Origin: Rosa chinensis | Taxonomy: Eukaryota > Streptophyta > Magnoliopsida > Rosales > Rosaceae | DNA length: 64,000 nucleotides | Assembly (NCBI RefSeq): GCF_002994745.2 | Contig: NC_037088.1 | Coordinates: 687,001 to 751,000 of the forward strand | Reading direction: 5' to 3' | Part shown: one piece after another, positions 38,986 through 51,170 of the stretch | How positions within the stretch are numbered: the first letter of the stretch is position 1 | How the letters are laid out: each line of letters begins with the position of its first letter | Program-made: the position numbers and the translations under genes | The notes under the pieces: generated by a model | Seen by the model: the letters and a program-made list of their open reading frames with translations, nothing else | Databases searched by the model: none | Told to the model about the DNA's origin: nothing

Positions 38986-40173
38986 TTAATTTTATGGGAT
39001 AGAAATCTGATCAAGTTAGGGGTCTTACATTTATTAAAAAAAATCTAAGTTTAGGGTATGGATGAACATGCTGCATTGCTGCGTACGTAATTGCTGCATG
39101 CTATGACAAAATTTGGTTTTTATTTCCTTCTGCTTCATTAGTTGTGACTTCTCTGTTTGGATCTGTGTACATGTGTCTAGATTTCAGAAACTGACGACTC
39201 CCGAGTCTTGAGTCATGGTGACTAGTCAATATTTTTGTTTGCTCATCCAGAGATGTCTAGAATACGCAGGCCATAGAGTTATGTACATTGCTGGCGGAAC
39301 GCTGTCCACGCTTTTGACAGTGGCGCATTCAAGGGGGAGTTTGTTTCAGTGTTGCCTGGATTGTGGGTCATTTCAATACGGGAATGCGGTACGAGCTAGT
39401 GTCGGTGCGCGGTACGTTAAGATATTAATATTATTATATTTAATAATTTATATAATTAAGGGCATTAATTCTTTTCTAAATTTTTTTTTTTTTTTTGGGT
39501 GCATTTGATATATAGTAACTCGGTCCAGTATGGCAATACCCTTAATCATAGATTAATGGGCCTAGACTGCTAGTCATTTAATAAATAACCTAAACAAATA
39601 TGTGGTCTTCATCTAAAACTTCACCGCTGCAGAACACCAGTAAAACAAAAAAATAAAAAAAAATCCGCCGAACATACCAAAGAAAGGAATGAACTGCGAA
39701 GGTGAATGAAGTGGAAATGTTGGGTTGTAGAAGAATAGAGGCTTCTCATCGCTTTGAAGAGGACGAAGAAAAGAAGATGTTGAGTTGCTGATATGAAGTA
39801 GAAGGCAGAGATGTTTGGATCGCTGGGTTTAACGATCTGGATCGCGGATGTACCGCGTTTTGGTACGTGCGATCCGGAACGCGGGTCGCGACACATGTGG
39901 CGAACTTGAATTTGTCCGGAGGCAAACTTGGACTATAATAATTAGTATAGAAGCCGAAAATCGTAAAAAACTCAATCTAATGGTAAGATTCTAGTATGAG
40001 AGCATATAAATATTGAGGAGAAATTGTTGTGTTTTTTTTTTTCTTTTTTCTTTTCAGAAATGTACAGCCTTACCTGAGTAAATATGGGAATTGCTATTAA
40101 TGATTTCTACCTGTGAGGGCGCAACCTCCTTGTATCCTTTAATTGCCGTAAACAAATAAGGAACTGTTTAAAG
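38986..40173. other. Intergenic DNA before the Copia element
   Basis: No gene was recognised. Poly-T runs lie at about 39481-39496 and 40030-40047. The minus ORF at 39621-39896 has no motif. Confidence 0.4.
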
Positions 40174-40350
40174 ATGTTGTATTCTAATGTGCCTCTTCAA
40201 ATTAAGGTTTATTTTCTAGAGTTATAATAGGAGAATGTTCTAGATTTCCTAGTAATATATTCATATTTATTACCTTATAATCCCCTATATAAAGGGCTCC
40301 TATTATCAATAATACAACACACAATTTCTCTCAAATCATATTCTCCTACA
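40174..40350 (+). repeat. Probable 5' LTR of the Copia element
   Basis: It opens TGTTGTATTC and ends CTCCTACA, with a TATATAAAG box near 40287 and AATAATACAACACAC downstream. A primer-binding-like ATGTTATCAGCACGAG begins just after. No second copy exists in the window, so the left edge (40164 or 40174) is not certain. Confidence 0.6.
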
Positions 40351-40489
40351 ACATGTTATCAGCACGAGCCCTAACCCTAGCCCTAAAACTCTCCTCACCA
40401 AAAAAAAAAAAATCTGCTGCAAGCCCTAGCAAACCTTAACCACAAACTGCAGCAAGTTCCTAGCCCTAGCTAGCCATACCGTGTGCCGC

Positions 40490-40700
40490 CGCTGCCGCTG
40501 CTGCAGTTTCCTACTACTGCTGCTGCTATTTTCTGACTTTGTTGCTGCTGCTGTTTTCTGCCTTTGTTGCTGCTGTTGTCCTCCACTGCTGTCCTGCTGA
40601 TTTGCTGCTGGTGCTGTTGCTGCTGGTGCTGTTGTTGTTGTTGTTGTTTTGCTGTTTTGCTGTTGCTACTGTTGCTGTTTTGCTGCTGCTGCTGTTCCAA
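40490..40700. repeat. (CTG/TTG)n trinucleotide-rich leader
   Basis: An imperfect run of GCTGCTG and GTTGTTG triplets in the untranslated leader of the Copia element. Open frames here (poly-Gln, poly-Leu) are repeat artefacts. Confidence 0.85.
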
Positions 40701-41069
40701 CACGCTTGCATCAACACACGCGTGTTCTCAAGCCCCAAATCATCAAGTAAGATTTTATGATTAAAGTTCCTGCTTTCTTGTCTTTTAAATTCCTTTATTT
40801 GCTTCAGGATTTGCAATATACTAACATGGGTTCGATTATTTAATAAGCGGAATTGTGGGGATTCACGCTATATACGAACTAAGAGCGTTCGTGATCGTAG
40901 GAATAAGAGCGTCCTCAACCATCGATCTTATTAAACATCATCGTTTCGGTCTAATCCAAATAAACTTGGAAATTGATTTCTTGGTAGCATAGCTCGCAAA
41001 TCCTATTATTAGTGATCGTGGAAGTTTTTACTCCTGTACGAATCTACTTCTTCTTATTATTTTCAGGAT

Positions 41070-42165
41070 TTCGAATGAGCCAAGACTCGACTTTCCCATG
41101 TTTGACTCAACAGGTTCGGAATACCATAGCTGGGTGACCGACGTTGAGAACCACCTCACTTCTTTGGGCATATTACCCATAATCCAGCAACCAAACCCGG
41201 ATCTTTTTTTCGAGCCTACAACTACTAAGCATGCTTAGCAGTCATCCTGATGCGACGACACATGGATAAATCACTTCATATGGAGTACATGTCGATCAGA
41301 GATGCAAGAGAATTATGAGTAGCGCTAGAAGAGCGCTTTGGTAATGTCCAAGATTCCCTCCTCCCTGATTTGAAGGTCCAATGGAGCAATATGCGTTTTG
41401 CGGACTTCAAAACTGTTGCTGAATATAATTTAGAAGCTCTTCACCTCAAATCCATGTTGAGGTTTTGTGGACAGCTTGTCACAGAGCAAGAGCAAATTGA
41501 GAAAACTCTCTCCACCTTCCCCGTCTCAGTAATCTTGGTATCAAAGCAATATCGAAATGAATGGAATGCTGGACGGATCACGAGGTTTAATCAGCTTATC
41601 AATGTTATGTTTGTAGATGAGAAACATGACAACATACTCGTGAAAAATTATAATTCAAGACCCGTTGGAACTAAGAGTTTTCATGAGGCGAATTATAATG
41701 CACTCAAAGGAGGGCGCAAGGAGCGGAACCCTAAGAATAAGGGACATGATGGATGTGTGGGTCCATATAACTGCCCTAACAAAGAAGGAAACCGCCAATT
41801 TGGAGCGGATACACATGGTGGCAACGCCACACGTGGGAGAGGTGGCCGTGGCACCGCCAGCCGTGGTGGTGACGTCATGGGCCGTGGTGGTGGCGTCAAC
41901 CCCCCTAGGGGACGTCCACAACGTGCACCTCAATTAAAGGGAGGCAACTACAATGATATGTGTCATCGATGTGAATCAAGTGAGCATTGGTTCAAGCAAT
42001 GAAAACAAGCGATCAACTGGCTGCACGCTACAAGGAGTATAGGGACTTGAGGGAGCAAGAAGTCTATCTTGCCGACGAAGAAGATGGTGAAGATGTCAAT
42101 CTCACCATAGAGGACTTCAAAGCTGGAGATGAAGTGCACAAGGATGCCGCATACTTTTATTAGAA
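41070..42165 (+). pseudogene. Copia gag relic
   Basis: The N-terminal part has the Copia gag look (EYHSWVTDVENHL, then a stop near 41237). The frame 41370-42002 carries the rest, including a Gly/Arg-rich stretch (GGRGTASRGGDVMGRGGG) and a zinc knuckle CHRCESSEHW. The knuckle's last cysteine position is occupied by TGA (42000-42002), followed in frame by an acidic tail ending near 42160. Gag packages the element RNA. This copy cannot do so. Confidence 0.8.
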
Positions 42166-42540
42166 TAGTCCTTTTACTTTCCAAGTATTATGTAATGGCA
42201 ATTATGCCTTAGTTAATAAATGACATTTTGTTTTAACTCTTTCTCACTAGGCTCACCCAATTAAATATGATGTCTAGGAAACTAAGTAGAGATTAGTGGT
42301 ACTTAAGCGAGCTTTGCTCCACCGACATATCTTCTTACTTTCTTGGTCATGTCTAATTGGACTATTGGAGTTACCAAAAGGATTGAGTTACTACAATTTG
42401 TCTAGGTTTGATTTCTATTTTGGATTAGACTTTGGTTAAGAAACTTTGATGTAATCATTGGCTATTTTTATTAATAAAATATCGTTTTATTATTAAATGT
42501 CTTGGACATATTTTAATTCCGAACTTTATTATTTTTCAGT

Positions 42541-45500
42541 ATGTTTCTTGGAGAGCTTGAATGCCTCGTAGATAGTGGCACCACACATATTATATTGCGA
42601 CATAGGCAATTATTCATATGGATGACACCTAGTCGATCTTCAGTGGCTACGATGGCAAGACCATCACAATTGATTCATGGTCGAGGACCAGCTCAATTTA
42701 TGTTGCCAAATGGTGCAAGTATTAATGTCACTGAAGCTCTATATGCTCCTAAGGCCGGAAGAACCCTATTGAGTTTTAAAGATATAAGAGCCAATGGTTT
42801 TCATGTGGAAACACTTTGTGAGAATGGACAAGCATTCCTTTGCATAACCTCTAATGACTATGGCCATAAACGAGTATTGGAGAAACGTATGTGTCGCTCT
42901 AGTGGGTTATATGAAACTACTATTTGAATTATTGAATTCAACCATGTCATGAGAGATGACTTATGGCATTCTGACACATATAGCTTTGGCATGACCGTTT
43001 GGGACACCCAGGTTGAGATATGATGATCCGTATACTAAAGACTTCACAAGGACATCCATTTTTCAAAACGAAAAAAAGTAAAACCCGAAATTTGGTCCAA
43101 GGAAGGGCACTGGGGCCACATAGCGCCATTCCTATGCAAAACCGGCCGCCAAAAACTTGTTGGAGACATCATTGAGTATGAAAGTGTGTGCAAATTTGTG
43201 TATGATGTTCCCTCTCCCAAGTGTAGGAGGTCAAGTTTCAATATAGGGAAGTGAAGAGTATCGTACCCAAAGGATTGGGGGAAACTCAAACCTAGCTAGA
43301 TTCCCGCAAAAGCCTAGAAAAACATGCAATCTAACTTTTTACAAGTTCACAACCTTAGCCCTTTGGAAGCTAAAGATTGCAAGGATGGTATTAACAATTA
43401 TGGTAGTAAATGGCTTGGTTGATTTTAGTTTTACGATAAACTAAGTTTCACAAAAATTAAACTAAGCTAATAAAAATGTGGAGACTAAATCAATGAGAGG
43501 AGTAGAGACTTAGGCATCACACCTAACCTTACTCATGCACAAAATGCAACCCATATTTGATGTAGTAACATGCTTTGACAAATTTCCCCTTAGTGCTATG
43601 GTGAAGCTACCAAGAAACCAACTAATCTTGCAACTCAACAAACTTTGGTGAAGCTAAGTTAAATTACACAACCTTAATCCCATTTATATTTCATTAAAAC
43701 ACAAGTGGGCTATAAACTGCAAGCCTAACACCCCCTTAGAGCAATTAAACTCACGGTTTATGCATTAAGTTTAAAGTAAGAAATTCAAGCAACTTAACAA
43801 TTCTCGTAGGAATCATTAAGCCACCACCTAAAGGCTACTCATGCTCATGGATTCAAGAAGTGGTCAAGTTCAAGTTTCCGATTCATTAGTTTCCTAAACA
43901 AGCTTTCTAGGTGACTAAGCTAGCAAACACATTTAGTAAGCATTAAAGTTTAGAAGCCCATAGATTCAAAACATGCATAAACATCAAAACACATGAAAAT
44001 TTACTTTATTTTCACATAAATTTGGCTAGGGCTCAAATCCAACTATTCACAACACATGTTATTACAAGTACAAGCCATAAACATCAAACTAAAGAGAGAA
44101 GGAAGGGAAAAAGAAGACTACCCACGGGTTTGACTCTTGGTGGAGTCAAACCAAGATGTCAAAGATCCCACCTAGCTCTCTAGATGTAAAATGATGAGAG
44201 AATTGGTTCAAGGTATGGGATTTTCAGTTTTTTTACAACCCAAAACACCATACACATCCACAAACTCAAGAACAAGCAAAACAAAGGCTTGGATATGTGA
44301 AAGCAAGTGTTGTGATTGATTTAGAGTGTGTAGTAACTTCGGTTTTGGTGAAACACAAGTGCCTACACACATATTTCTCACACAAACTTAAGCAACTATG
44401 AACTAGAACTCAAAACTATAGAGAAACTATGCTAGAACTAGAGAAAAGAGAGATTTTGGTGTTGTAAAATGAGAGAGTAGAAGGGTGAACGGTTTTGGGG
44501 AGAGAGAATGGGCTATTTAAAGGCCAAGGCAATTCAAATCATGGATGGAGATCAAAAGGAATGAAGGGCTAGATGTGATTGACAAATGTGTAAGCACAAA
44601 ATATGGATCTAGTTTTTAACTCCACATAGAAATGACCTAGAAAGCCCATAGATATTTTGGTAGAGGAGAAAAAGTAAGGGTAGAAGGATCATTTTGTAGG
44701 GGAACAATGTAATAAATGGGAGACAAATGTGTAAGGTGTAAGAATTGGACCACTTGTCATCTTTCAACTTTTGAATTTCAAAATAACCTAGACCTAAAGT
44801 CTCTAACCATAATCAGCTCTTTCCTATCCTCCACACATGTTCTTGGCCGGAAATGTCTGAATCTGGCGTTGACCACCGTTGACCCATTTTTTGTCCGTTT
44901 GCACACCTTCTTCTCCTTTCTTCCTTCAATTGAATCTCCACCGAATCTCCACCAAGAGTTCGGAATTGGCCTTTGACTTCTTTATACCAAATGTTCCTCC
45001 ATGAGTGTAGATCATCAAGGTAAAATTTCAGAGCTTATTTAGCCGTGGTTTGGCCGGAAATTCTGTCGAATTCGTACAGTTCCGGTTTTGCAGTTTTCTT
45101 CTTTTAGTCAGAAATTTGTGCCGATCGTTTGGAGGACTTCCACTCCGAACTAGCTCTTTCACTCTTCATAATAAATGATCCTTAATATGTCTAGAATGGA
45201 TCTGGAAAGTTTCAACTCATTTGAAGTTCATTTGGTCAGTCTGCTGCTCCTCCGTCCTTGCCTAGCTCGGTTTCTCCTAGCCGGAGTAGGAAAATGTGTT
45301 AAAGTTGACTTTTTAGTGCATTTCCAAGCTTCTCCATCATTTCCTAGCATGATAAGGAAAACATAATAAATATATATAAATAAACACAAAGGTTAAGCAA
45401 AACTGCAAGATTAAGGGAATAATTAGTAGGTAATTATGGACCTAACAATTGCCCGAAGCCGCCTACCCCCTGCGGCCTAAAGTTGGCTTTGATGCCAACA

Positions 45501-46320
45501 CTGCCTCCTTGACCCAATTTTCTGCTTCTAAAGCTTATCTTTTGTTTTGCAAAGCCTGCTCTTTAGCAAAGTTAGGATCTAAACCATCCTATGCAAAGGA
45601 CACCAAAGAAAATATCTGATTCTTACAAAGAATCCAAGGTGATATTTGTGGACCTATTCAACCATCGTGCGGACCATTTAGATATTTTATGGTGTTGGTT
45701 GATGCATCGACACACTGGTCACATGTCATGCTTTTGTCCACAAGAAATGCTGCATTTGCTAAACTTCTAGCACAAATCATTAAATTACGGGCTCACCACC
45801 CTGATCATCCTATTACAATACATTTTGACAATGCTGGGGAGTTTACATCATAAACTTTTGATGATTATTGCAGATCCATTGGGATTGAGGTTGAACATCC
45901 TGTTCCTCATGTTCACACCTAAAATGGCCTCGCAGAAGCCGCCATTAAAAGACTTTAAATGCTTGCTAGAGCATTGGTTATGCGCACCAATCTCCTTGTG
46001 TCTGCTTGGGGTTATGCAATATTGCATGCAGCCGTGCTTATTTGTCTGAGCCCTACTTCCACTCAACCTTTTGTGTCCCAGCTGGTTACTGGATATGAGC
46101 TTGATGTCTCACACTTACGCATATTTGGGTGTGCAGTTTATGTGCCAATAGCGCCGCCACGAGTCCCAAAATGGGACCTCAAAGACGATTAGGCATTTAT
46201 GTTAGATATGATTCTCCAACAATCATCCGCTATTTAGAACCCTTTATAGGCGATCTCTTTACCGCTAGATTTGCGAATTGTCACTTTGATGAGACAGTCT
46301 TCCCGTCGTTATGGGGAGAT
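42541..46320 (+). pseudogene. Copia protease/integrase relic, split by an insertion
   Basis: 42541-42927 starts CLVDSGTTHII (the DSG/DTG-type protease active site) and continues to a GLYETT segment. 42955-43060 holds the HHCC-like LWH region. After the insert, 45520-46190 carries the integrase core (RIQGDICGPI, FDNAGEF, then the conserved region before AEAAIKRL) and a FGCAVYVP segment. Stops at 45851-45853 and elsewhere show decay. Confidence 0.75.
43150..45440. mobile_element. LTR-like insertion within the Copia integrase
   Basis: Roughly 2.3 kb unrelated to Copia separates two parts of integrase. Near its left edge is AGTATCGTACCCAAAGGATTG followed by CTAGATTCC, a motif common in long LTRs of plant elements. 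Its right edge reads ATTAGTAGGTAATTATGGAC then CTAACA. It has no coding capacity, so it is probably a solo LTR or a LARD-type element. Borders and target duplication could not be fixed. Confidence 0.45.
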
Positions 46321-46767
46321 AAGAACACTAATGTTTAACAGGAACGACATGAATTGTCGTGATCTGTCCCCACTTTGTCTCATCTTGATCCCCGAACCGC
46401 ACAATTCGAAATTGAAGTGAGGAGAATACTCGATCTTCAGAACGTAGCAGATTCGATGCCTGATGAGTTTTCTGATATCGCTAAAGTGACGAGATCATAT
46501 ATACCTGCTGCAAAAGTGCCTACAAGGATTGATATCCCCAAAAGTGGAGGATATGGCGCCGCCATCCCTAATGGAGATGGCACTGTGGCTAAGGCCAGCC
46601 TCCCGGCAAGAAAACGAGGGAGGCCCAAAGGTTCGATGGATTCTCGCCCAAGAAAGAAAGCAAGTTTGGCACAAAAGGATCCATTAATCATCGATATAGA
46701 TAATCCGTTTCATGAAGATATTCTGGATTATGGTTATGTCTAAGAGACATCATTTAGGGCCGCCCCG

Positions 46768-48668
46768 ATGACAGAACCAATTCCAGATAATAGAGAGATC
46801 TCCATGAATTACACTAGTATACATGAGACGTTGAAGAGAAACTCTATTATCCTTGATGATGCATTTGCATATTCTATTGCTCAAAGAATCATAGAACATG
46901 ATGATATCGAACCTTGCTCTGTTGAAGAATGTCAACAAAGAGTGGATTGGCCTAAATGGAAAGATGTGATCCAGGCTGAATTGGATTCACTAACAAAGAG
47001 ACAGGTATTTGGGCCTATAACGCTGACACCCCTAAGTATAAAACCTGTTGGCCATAAATGGGTCTTTGTTAGAAAGCGTAATGAGAAAAATGAGGTTGTT
47101 AGGTACAAAGCCCGCCTTGTGGCTCAAGGTTTCTCACAACGCCCTGGGATCGATTACGAGGAGACATATTCTTTCGTAATGACGTTATAACGTTCCGCTA
47201 CCTTATCAGTTTGGTAGCTTCTGAAAAACTTGACATGAGCTTATGGATGTTGTTACAAAATAACTCTATAGGGATCTAGATTCAGAGATATATATGAACG
47301 TCCCAGATGGACTTCAATTACCCAAATCAAGTGGCTCTAAACCACGGAGCACGTTTTCTATAAGATTGAAACGCTCACTATATGGATTGAAACAATCCAG
47401 ACAGATGTGGTATAACCGTCTAAGTGACTACTTGATTGGAAAGAGATATGTCAACAATGAAATATGCCCATGCGTGTTTATTAAAAGGACAAGTTCTGGA
47501 TTTGCAATTGTAGCAGTTTATGTCGATGACATGAACCTAATTGGAACTCTAGATGAGTTAAGGGAAACTGCTAAGTACTTGAAATCCTAATTTAAGATGA
47601 AAGATCTTGGGAAAACACGGTTTTGTCTCGGATTAGAACTCGAGCACTGTAGTGATGGCATTATGATCCATCAGTCAGCATATACTAAGAAATTACTAAG
47701 GAGCTTTAATGAGGATAAAGCAAAGCCTACGAGTACTCCCATGATTGACCGTAGTCTTGAGCCCAGAAAAGATCCGTTTCGTCCAAAGGATGAGGATGAA
47801 GAATTGTTAAAGGCAGAAGTGCCCTACCTAAGTGCAATAGGCGCATTATTGTACTTAGCTCAATGCACAAGACCGGATATCTCATTCGCAATACTGAACT
47901 TGTTAGCTCGACATAGTTCCGCGCCAACACGCCGCCATTTAGGGGTGTGCAAAACACGGTACAAATCGGCCAAACCGGTCGAAACCGACCGGTAAATATG
48001 GTTTGGTTAAGGTTTTTTAGCATTAAAATATGAAATCCGGTTCAATACCGAACCAAACCATTTATGAATTGGCTTGGTTTGGTTTTTCTTTTACTTGAAC
48101 CGTGAAACCCGAACCGATCGATATGTATTAAATATAATAGGAAAAAAATTTTAATTTATATACATAATATATATATATATATATTTTTATTTATTTGTGG
48201 GTAGTCTTTTATAAGTAAGTTATAAATCTCCAATTATAATTTGATTCTCAAAATGATATACTACCCCATATTGAATCCTAGACCCAAAAGGCTTAAAACC
48301 TAAATAAGTGAATCATTTTGAAACTATTTTGGATTTTGTTATTTGAATATTAGTTTTGGATTTTGATTATTAAATTTTTATTATTGAGATTGAGTTTTAG
48401 TATTTTTACTATGAATTTTTCGTAAACAAAACGTCAATGCTATATAGGTTAAAACCGCCTTACCAACCGAACCGAACCATCTTTAAATGGACTGGATTGG
48501 ATCGGATTAAGTTTATTTTCTTCGATGACCGGTTGTCTAAACCGCTTACTTTGGCTTAGAGACGGTTTGGAGTCAAAACCGATCCAATCCAATCCACATG
48601 CAGCCCTACCGCCATTAAATTGGTGTAAAGACAATTTTTCGATACTTAAAAGGTACAATTGATATGGG
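46768..48668 (+). pseudogene. Copia reverse transcriptase/RNase H relic, split by a hAT MITE
   Basis: 46768-47190 has the start of reverse transcriptase ([29 protein letters not shown]). 47294-47590 has SLYGLKQS and the catalytic YVDDM. 47597-47931 has MKDLGKTRFCLGLE and ALLYLAQCTRPDI. The reading resumes after the MITE at 48617 and ends near 48668. Frameshifts at about 47190-47290 and a stop at 47588-47590 disable it. Confidence 0.85.
47940..48608. mobile_element. hAT MITE inserted in Copia RNase H
   Basis: A 669-bp element. It starts TAGGGGTGTGCA and ends TGCAGCCCTA, and is flanked by an exact 8-bp duplication CCGCCATT (47932-47939, 48609-48616). Excising it with one duplication restores the Copia reading frame locally, proving insertion into the retrotransposon. 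Subterminal AACCGG and CCGGTT words are frequent at both ends. It has no coding capacity. Confidence 0.92.
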
Positions 48669-50339
48669 CCAAAATATTCAATAAATGAAACCAGAATTTA
48701 TCAATGAGAAACCAATGAATTAACAAACATTCAATATCCAAGAAACTATAAAATTAATGCCAAAATCTTAGTTTACACATGTCTAGGGCTTAGGCAGCCC
48801 CTAACTATCAAAAACTATTAGCAATACATAAAAAAAATAAAATATAACATGAAAAGAGAGGGAGCAGAGGATGGCGGTGATGGACTGATGTTGTGCGTCC
48901 AAAGATGCCCTAGACTCCTTTTTATATAGTTATTGCGTCAAGACTTCTTCTCCTCCAAGAACTAAGGAATTTGATCTCTAATTAAAGAAGGACTTTTAAT
49001 TCTTCTTCCCTTATAGCTCTAGGAGACAATCTTTCCTTGTTTGGACTCAGATTCGCGTGCAGCTTGACCTCCTTGTACTAAATCGGTCATAACTTCTTCT
49101 AGAAAAATCATATTCACTTTTTTTTTTTTTAGTAAAGCCACGAGGGCGAAATAATATATTCATCATAAGCCAGAATAGGCCTTTACATACCCTTCCGCTG
49201 CCATTTATAGACAGACAATAAGCTAGTGGTAGTACCCAGAAGTGGTACGTACATATAGTCCTACTCATTATACATTTAAATACGTAGAGGTAGTGGATAC
49301 CCCCTTTCGGTACTACTCCAGAGGCGCTAGAAGTACATAGAGTGTTCCTAATACAAGGAACTTTATTGTAATTAGATAAACTAAAAACATAGGGATAGGC
49401 TGAGAGCAAAACCCTAGCCCAACTTATTCAGCTCAAGATAGATCCAAAGAGAGGCCCACACAAAGCCCAGCATTCCTGACTGGGTCCAGGCCCAACCTGC
49501 ATCTCCACACACGCCCAGCCAGCGAACAGTGATCCAGCTTGGCTTTGCCGACCATGCCGCACCGGCTCCACCATGATTCCACGACTGCGACTTAATTGCC
49601 ACGACCAAAAGCACTGGAACCGCTCCGCCACACCCAGCATCACCACAACTTTCCCCAATCCAGCGCCTGCAATCCACGCTGCCACAGAAACCACTCCCGG
49701 AAGGCCTTCTATCCAGAAAGAAGCAAATCGAGGTCTCGGTCCCACCGGCGTAGTCACCACATCATAGAGATTCTATGCCAATCCTGACGCCCAAATCAAC
49801 CTGCAAAAAACCTCACGCCATACCCCTCATAGGATCTCCCCGAACTCTAGCACTGATCCCAGTCCGGCAGCAGACCGAGAGGCGTCGGCGACGCCAAAAG
49901 GCCAGCCTAAATGCCTGGGTCACCAATGGACAAGAGCGAACTCTCGGTCTACAAGCCGCCTGCCTTAGGGTTTAGCAATCCTCGCTCTGGGAGAGAAGAC
50001 GAAGACTTTTGGTCCACTTATCTATACAGAAAAATCATATTCATGAACCGTAAAGAGCTTTGGAAACTAGACATCCGAGGCTTTCAATCAATATAAAGAT
50101 CATTATCTGGATCGTCCTGAACTGCTCTCAGTACTCTATCGAAGTTTACTGATCTACACAAGCAGATTTGCTGATTTTGACTTTCAATCCCTCTTTTGCT
50201 TCGTTTCTTCTTCTTTACTCTAAAACACCTATAAAACATATAAACAAAGTAAATAACTGGAAAATATCAAGAACTAACAATGAAAATATAAAGGAATTTG
50301 ATATAAATAATGTATAATTACGCTCCTATCAGTTTGCTC
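48669..50339. other. Repeat-derived DNA between the Copia relic and the hAT fragment
   Basis: No gene. Similarity to Copia ends at about 48668 and hAT-like coding starts near 50340. The intervening DNA is itself interrupted by the retroposon at 49117-50027. Its right edge (CGCTCCTATCA) looks like an LTR end, but no partner end was fixed. Confidence 0.4.
49117..50027 (-). mobile_element. LINE-type retroposon with 16-bp target-site duplication
   Basis: AGAAAAATCATATTCA occurs at 49101-49116 and 50028-50043, an exact 16-bp duplication. The 911 bp between begins with CTTTTTTTTTTTT on the plus strand, so the poly(A) tail is at the 3' end of a minus-strand insertion. The DNA before the tail (minus strand, TATTATTTCGCCCTCGTGGC) resembles the 3' end of plant L1 LINEs. 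No reverse transcriptase is present, so it is a truncated or internally deleted copy mobilised in trans. Confidence 0.88.
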
Positions 50340-50950
50340 CTTACAAGAAAGGTACAAGGGCTCATGAACAAAATATTACAAATGAGCATTATTATCGGGT
50401 CAATATACTTAATGCTGTGATAGACTTTCAGATGGTAGAGCTATCCGACTTACAGATAATTTGTTGGAGCTCCTTATTCTTAGTGCTACATTTAATCCAC
50501 GTGATAATTTTCGATCATTTATATGTGAAAATGTTTGCAATCTTGCTTTGAAGTTTTATCCTCAAGATTTTACATTATATGATATGCTTGCTCTACATTT
50601 AGAATGTGAGTTTTTTCTAGCAGATATTCAAAAGTATCCAAGATTTGCCAAGACAACTACTATGTCTGATTTGTGTCGACGATTAGTTGAATAAAGAAAG
50701 TATTCAGCATTCTTTCCTATGATTTATAGATTGATTTGTCTTGTGCTGACTTTGCCAGTTTCTACAGCAACAACAGAGAGAGCATTTTCATTTATAAATA
50801 TCATAAAAAAACAAACTTCAAAAGATGGAAGATGAGTTTCTTGATGATTTGATGTTTCTCTACATCGAAAAAGAATTGCCGAGAGCATTGATAATGATTC
50901 TGTGATTGTTGAGTTTGAAGTGAGTGGGTTTCGGAGGGTACGATTTAGTT
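50340..50950 (+). pseudogene. hAT transposase C-terminal fragment
   Basis: Translated pieces match the C-terminal dimerisation region of hAT transposases. They are LSATFNPRDNFRSF and YPQDFTLYDMLALHLECEF in the open part (50461-50694), then LPVSTATTERAFS, followed (after stops and a frameshift) by DEFLDDLMFLYIEKE near 50830-50880. An in-frame TAA at 50692-50694 and a later frameshift disable it. No catalytic N-terminal half or terminal repeats were found. Confidence 0.78.
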
Positions 50951-51170
50951 AGTTTATTGTTGTTTTACAACAAATGTATGTTTGCAGTTTTTAATTTATG
51001 AGGTTTGGATTTATGTCCTCGCCATTGTATGTTTTGATTGAAAATAATAAAGACGTGGGGATAAGCCTCCCATTCGGTTCCAAACCTCTAAAAAAAAAAA
51101 ATAGTGTACTTCTAATTAGCCTAGACAGGTCTCGGATCCTGGATCTGCCACTGGATCGATACATTAAGTT

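Larger units (their letters stand above)
40174..48668 (+). mobile_element. Decayed Ty1/Copia retrotransposon, interrupted by later insertions
   Basis: A short LTR-like segment (about 40174-40350) has TG...CA ends and a TATATAAAGGGC-type promoter. It is followed by ATGTTATCAGCACGAG, which resembles the initiator-Met tRNA primer site of plant Copia elements. In order: a CTG/GTT-rich leader, gag (41070-42165), a protease-like part, the pre-integrase and integrase (42541-46190, split by an insert at about 43150-45440), and reverse transcriptase with RNase H (46770-48668). Domain order gag-INT-RT-RH defines Copia. Stops and frameshifts break every region. The 3' LTR is missing: similarity stops at 48668, just after a reverse-strand-free FRYLKGT motif. 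The element lies between the two lectin kinase copies. Confidence 0.85.

Noticed and set aside
40470..40816. Poly-Gln, poly-Leu and poly-Cys ORFs on both strands
   Set aside because: They come from the CTG/TTG trinucleotide leader of the Copia element.
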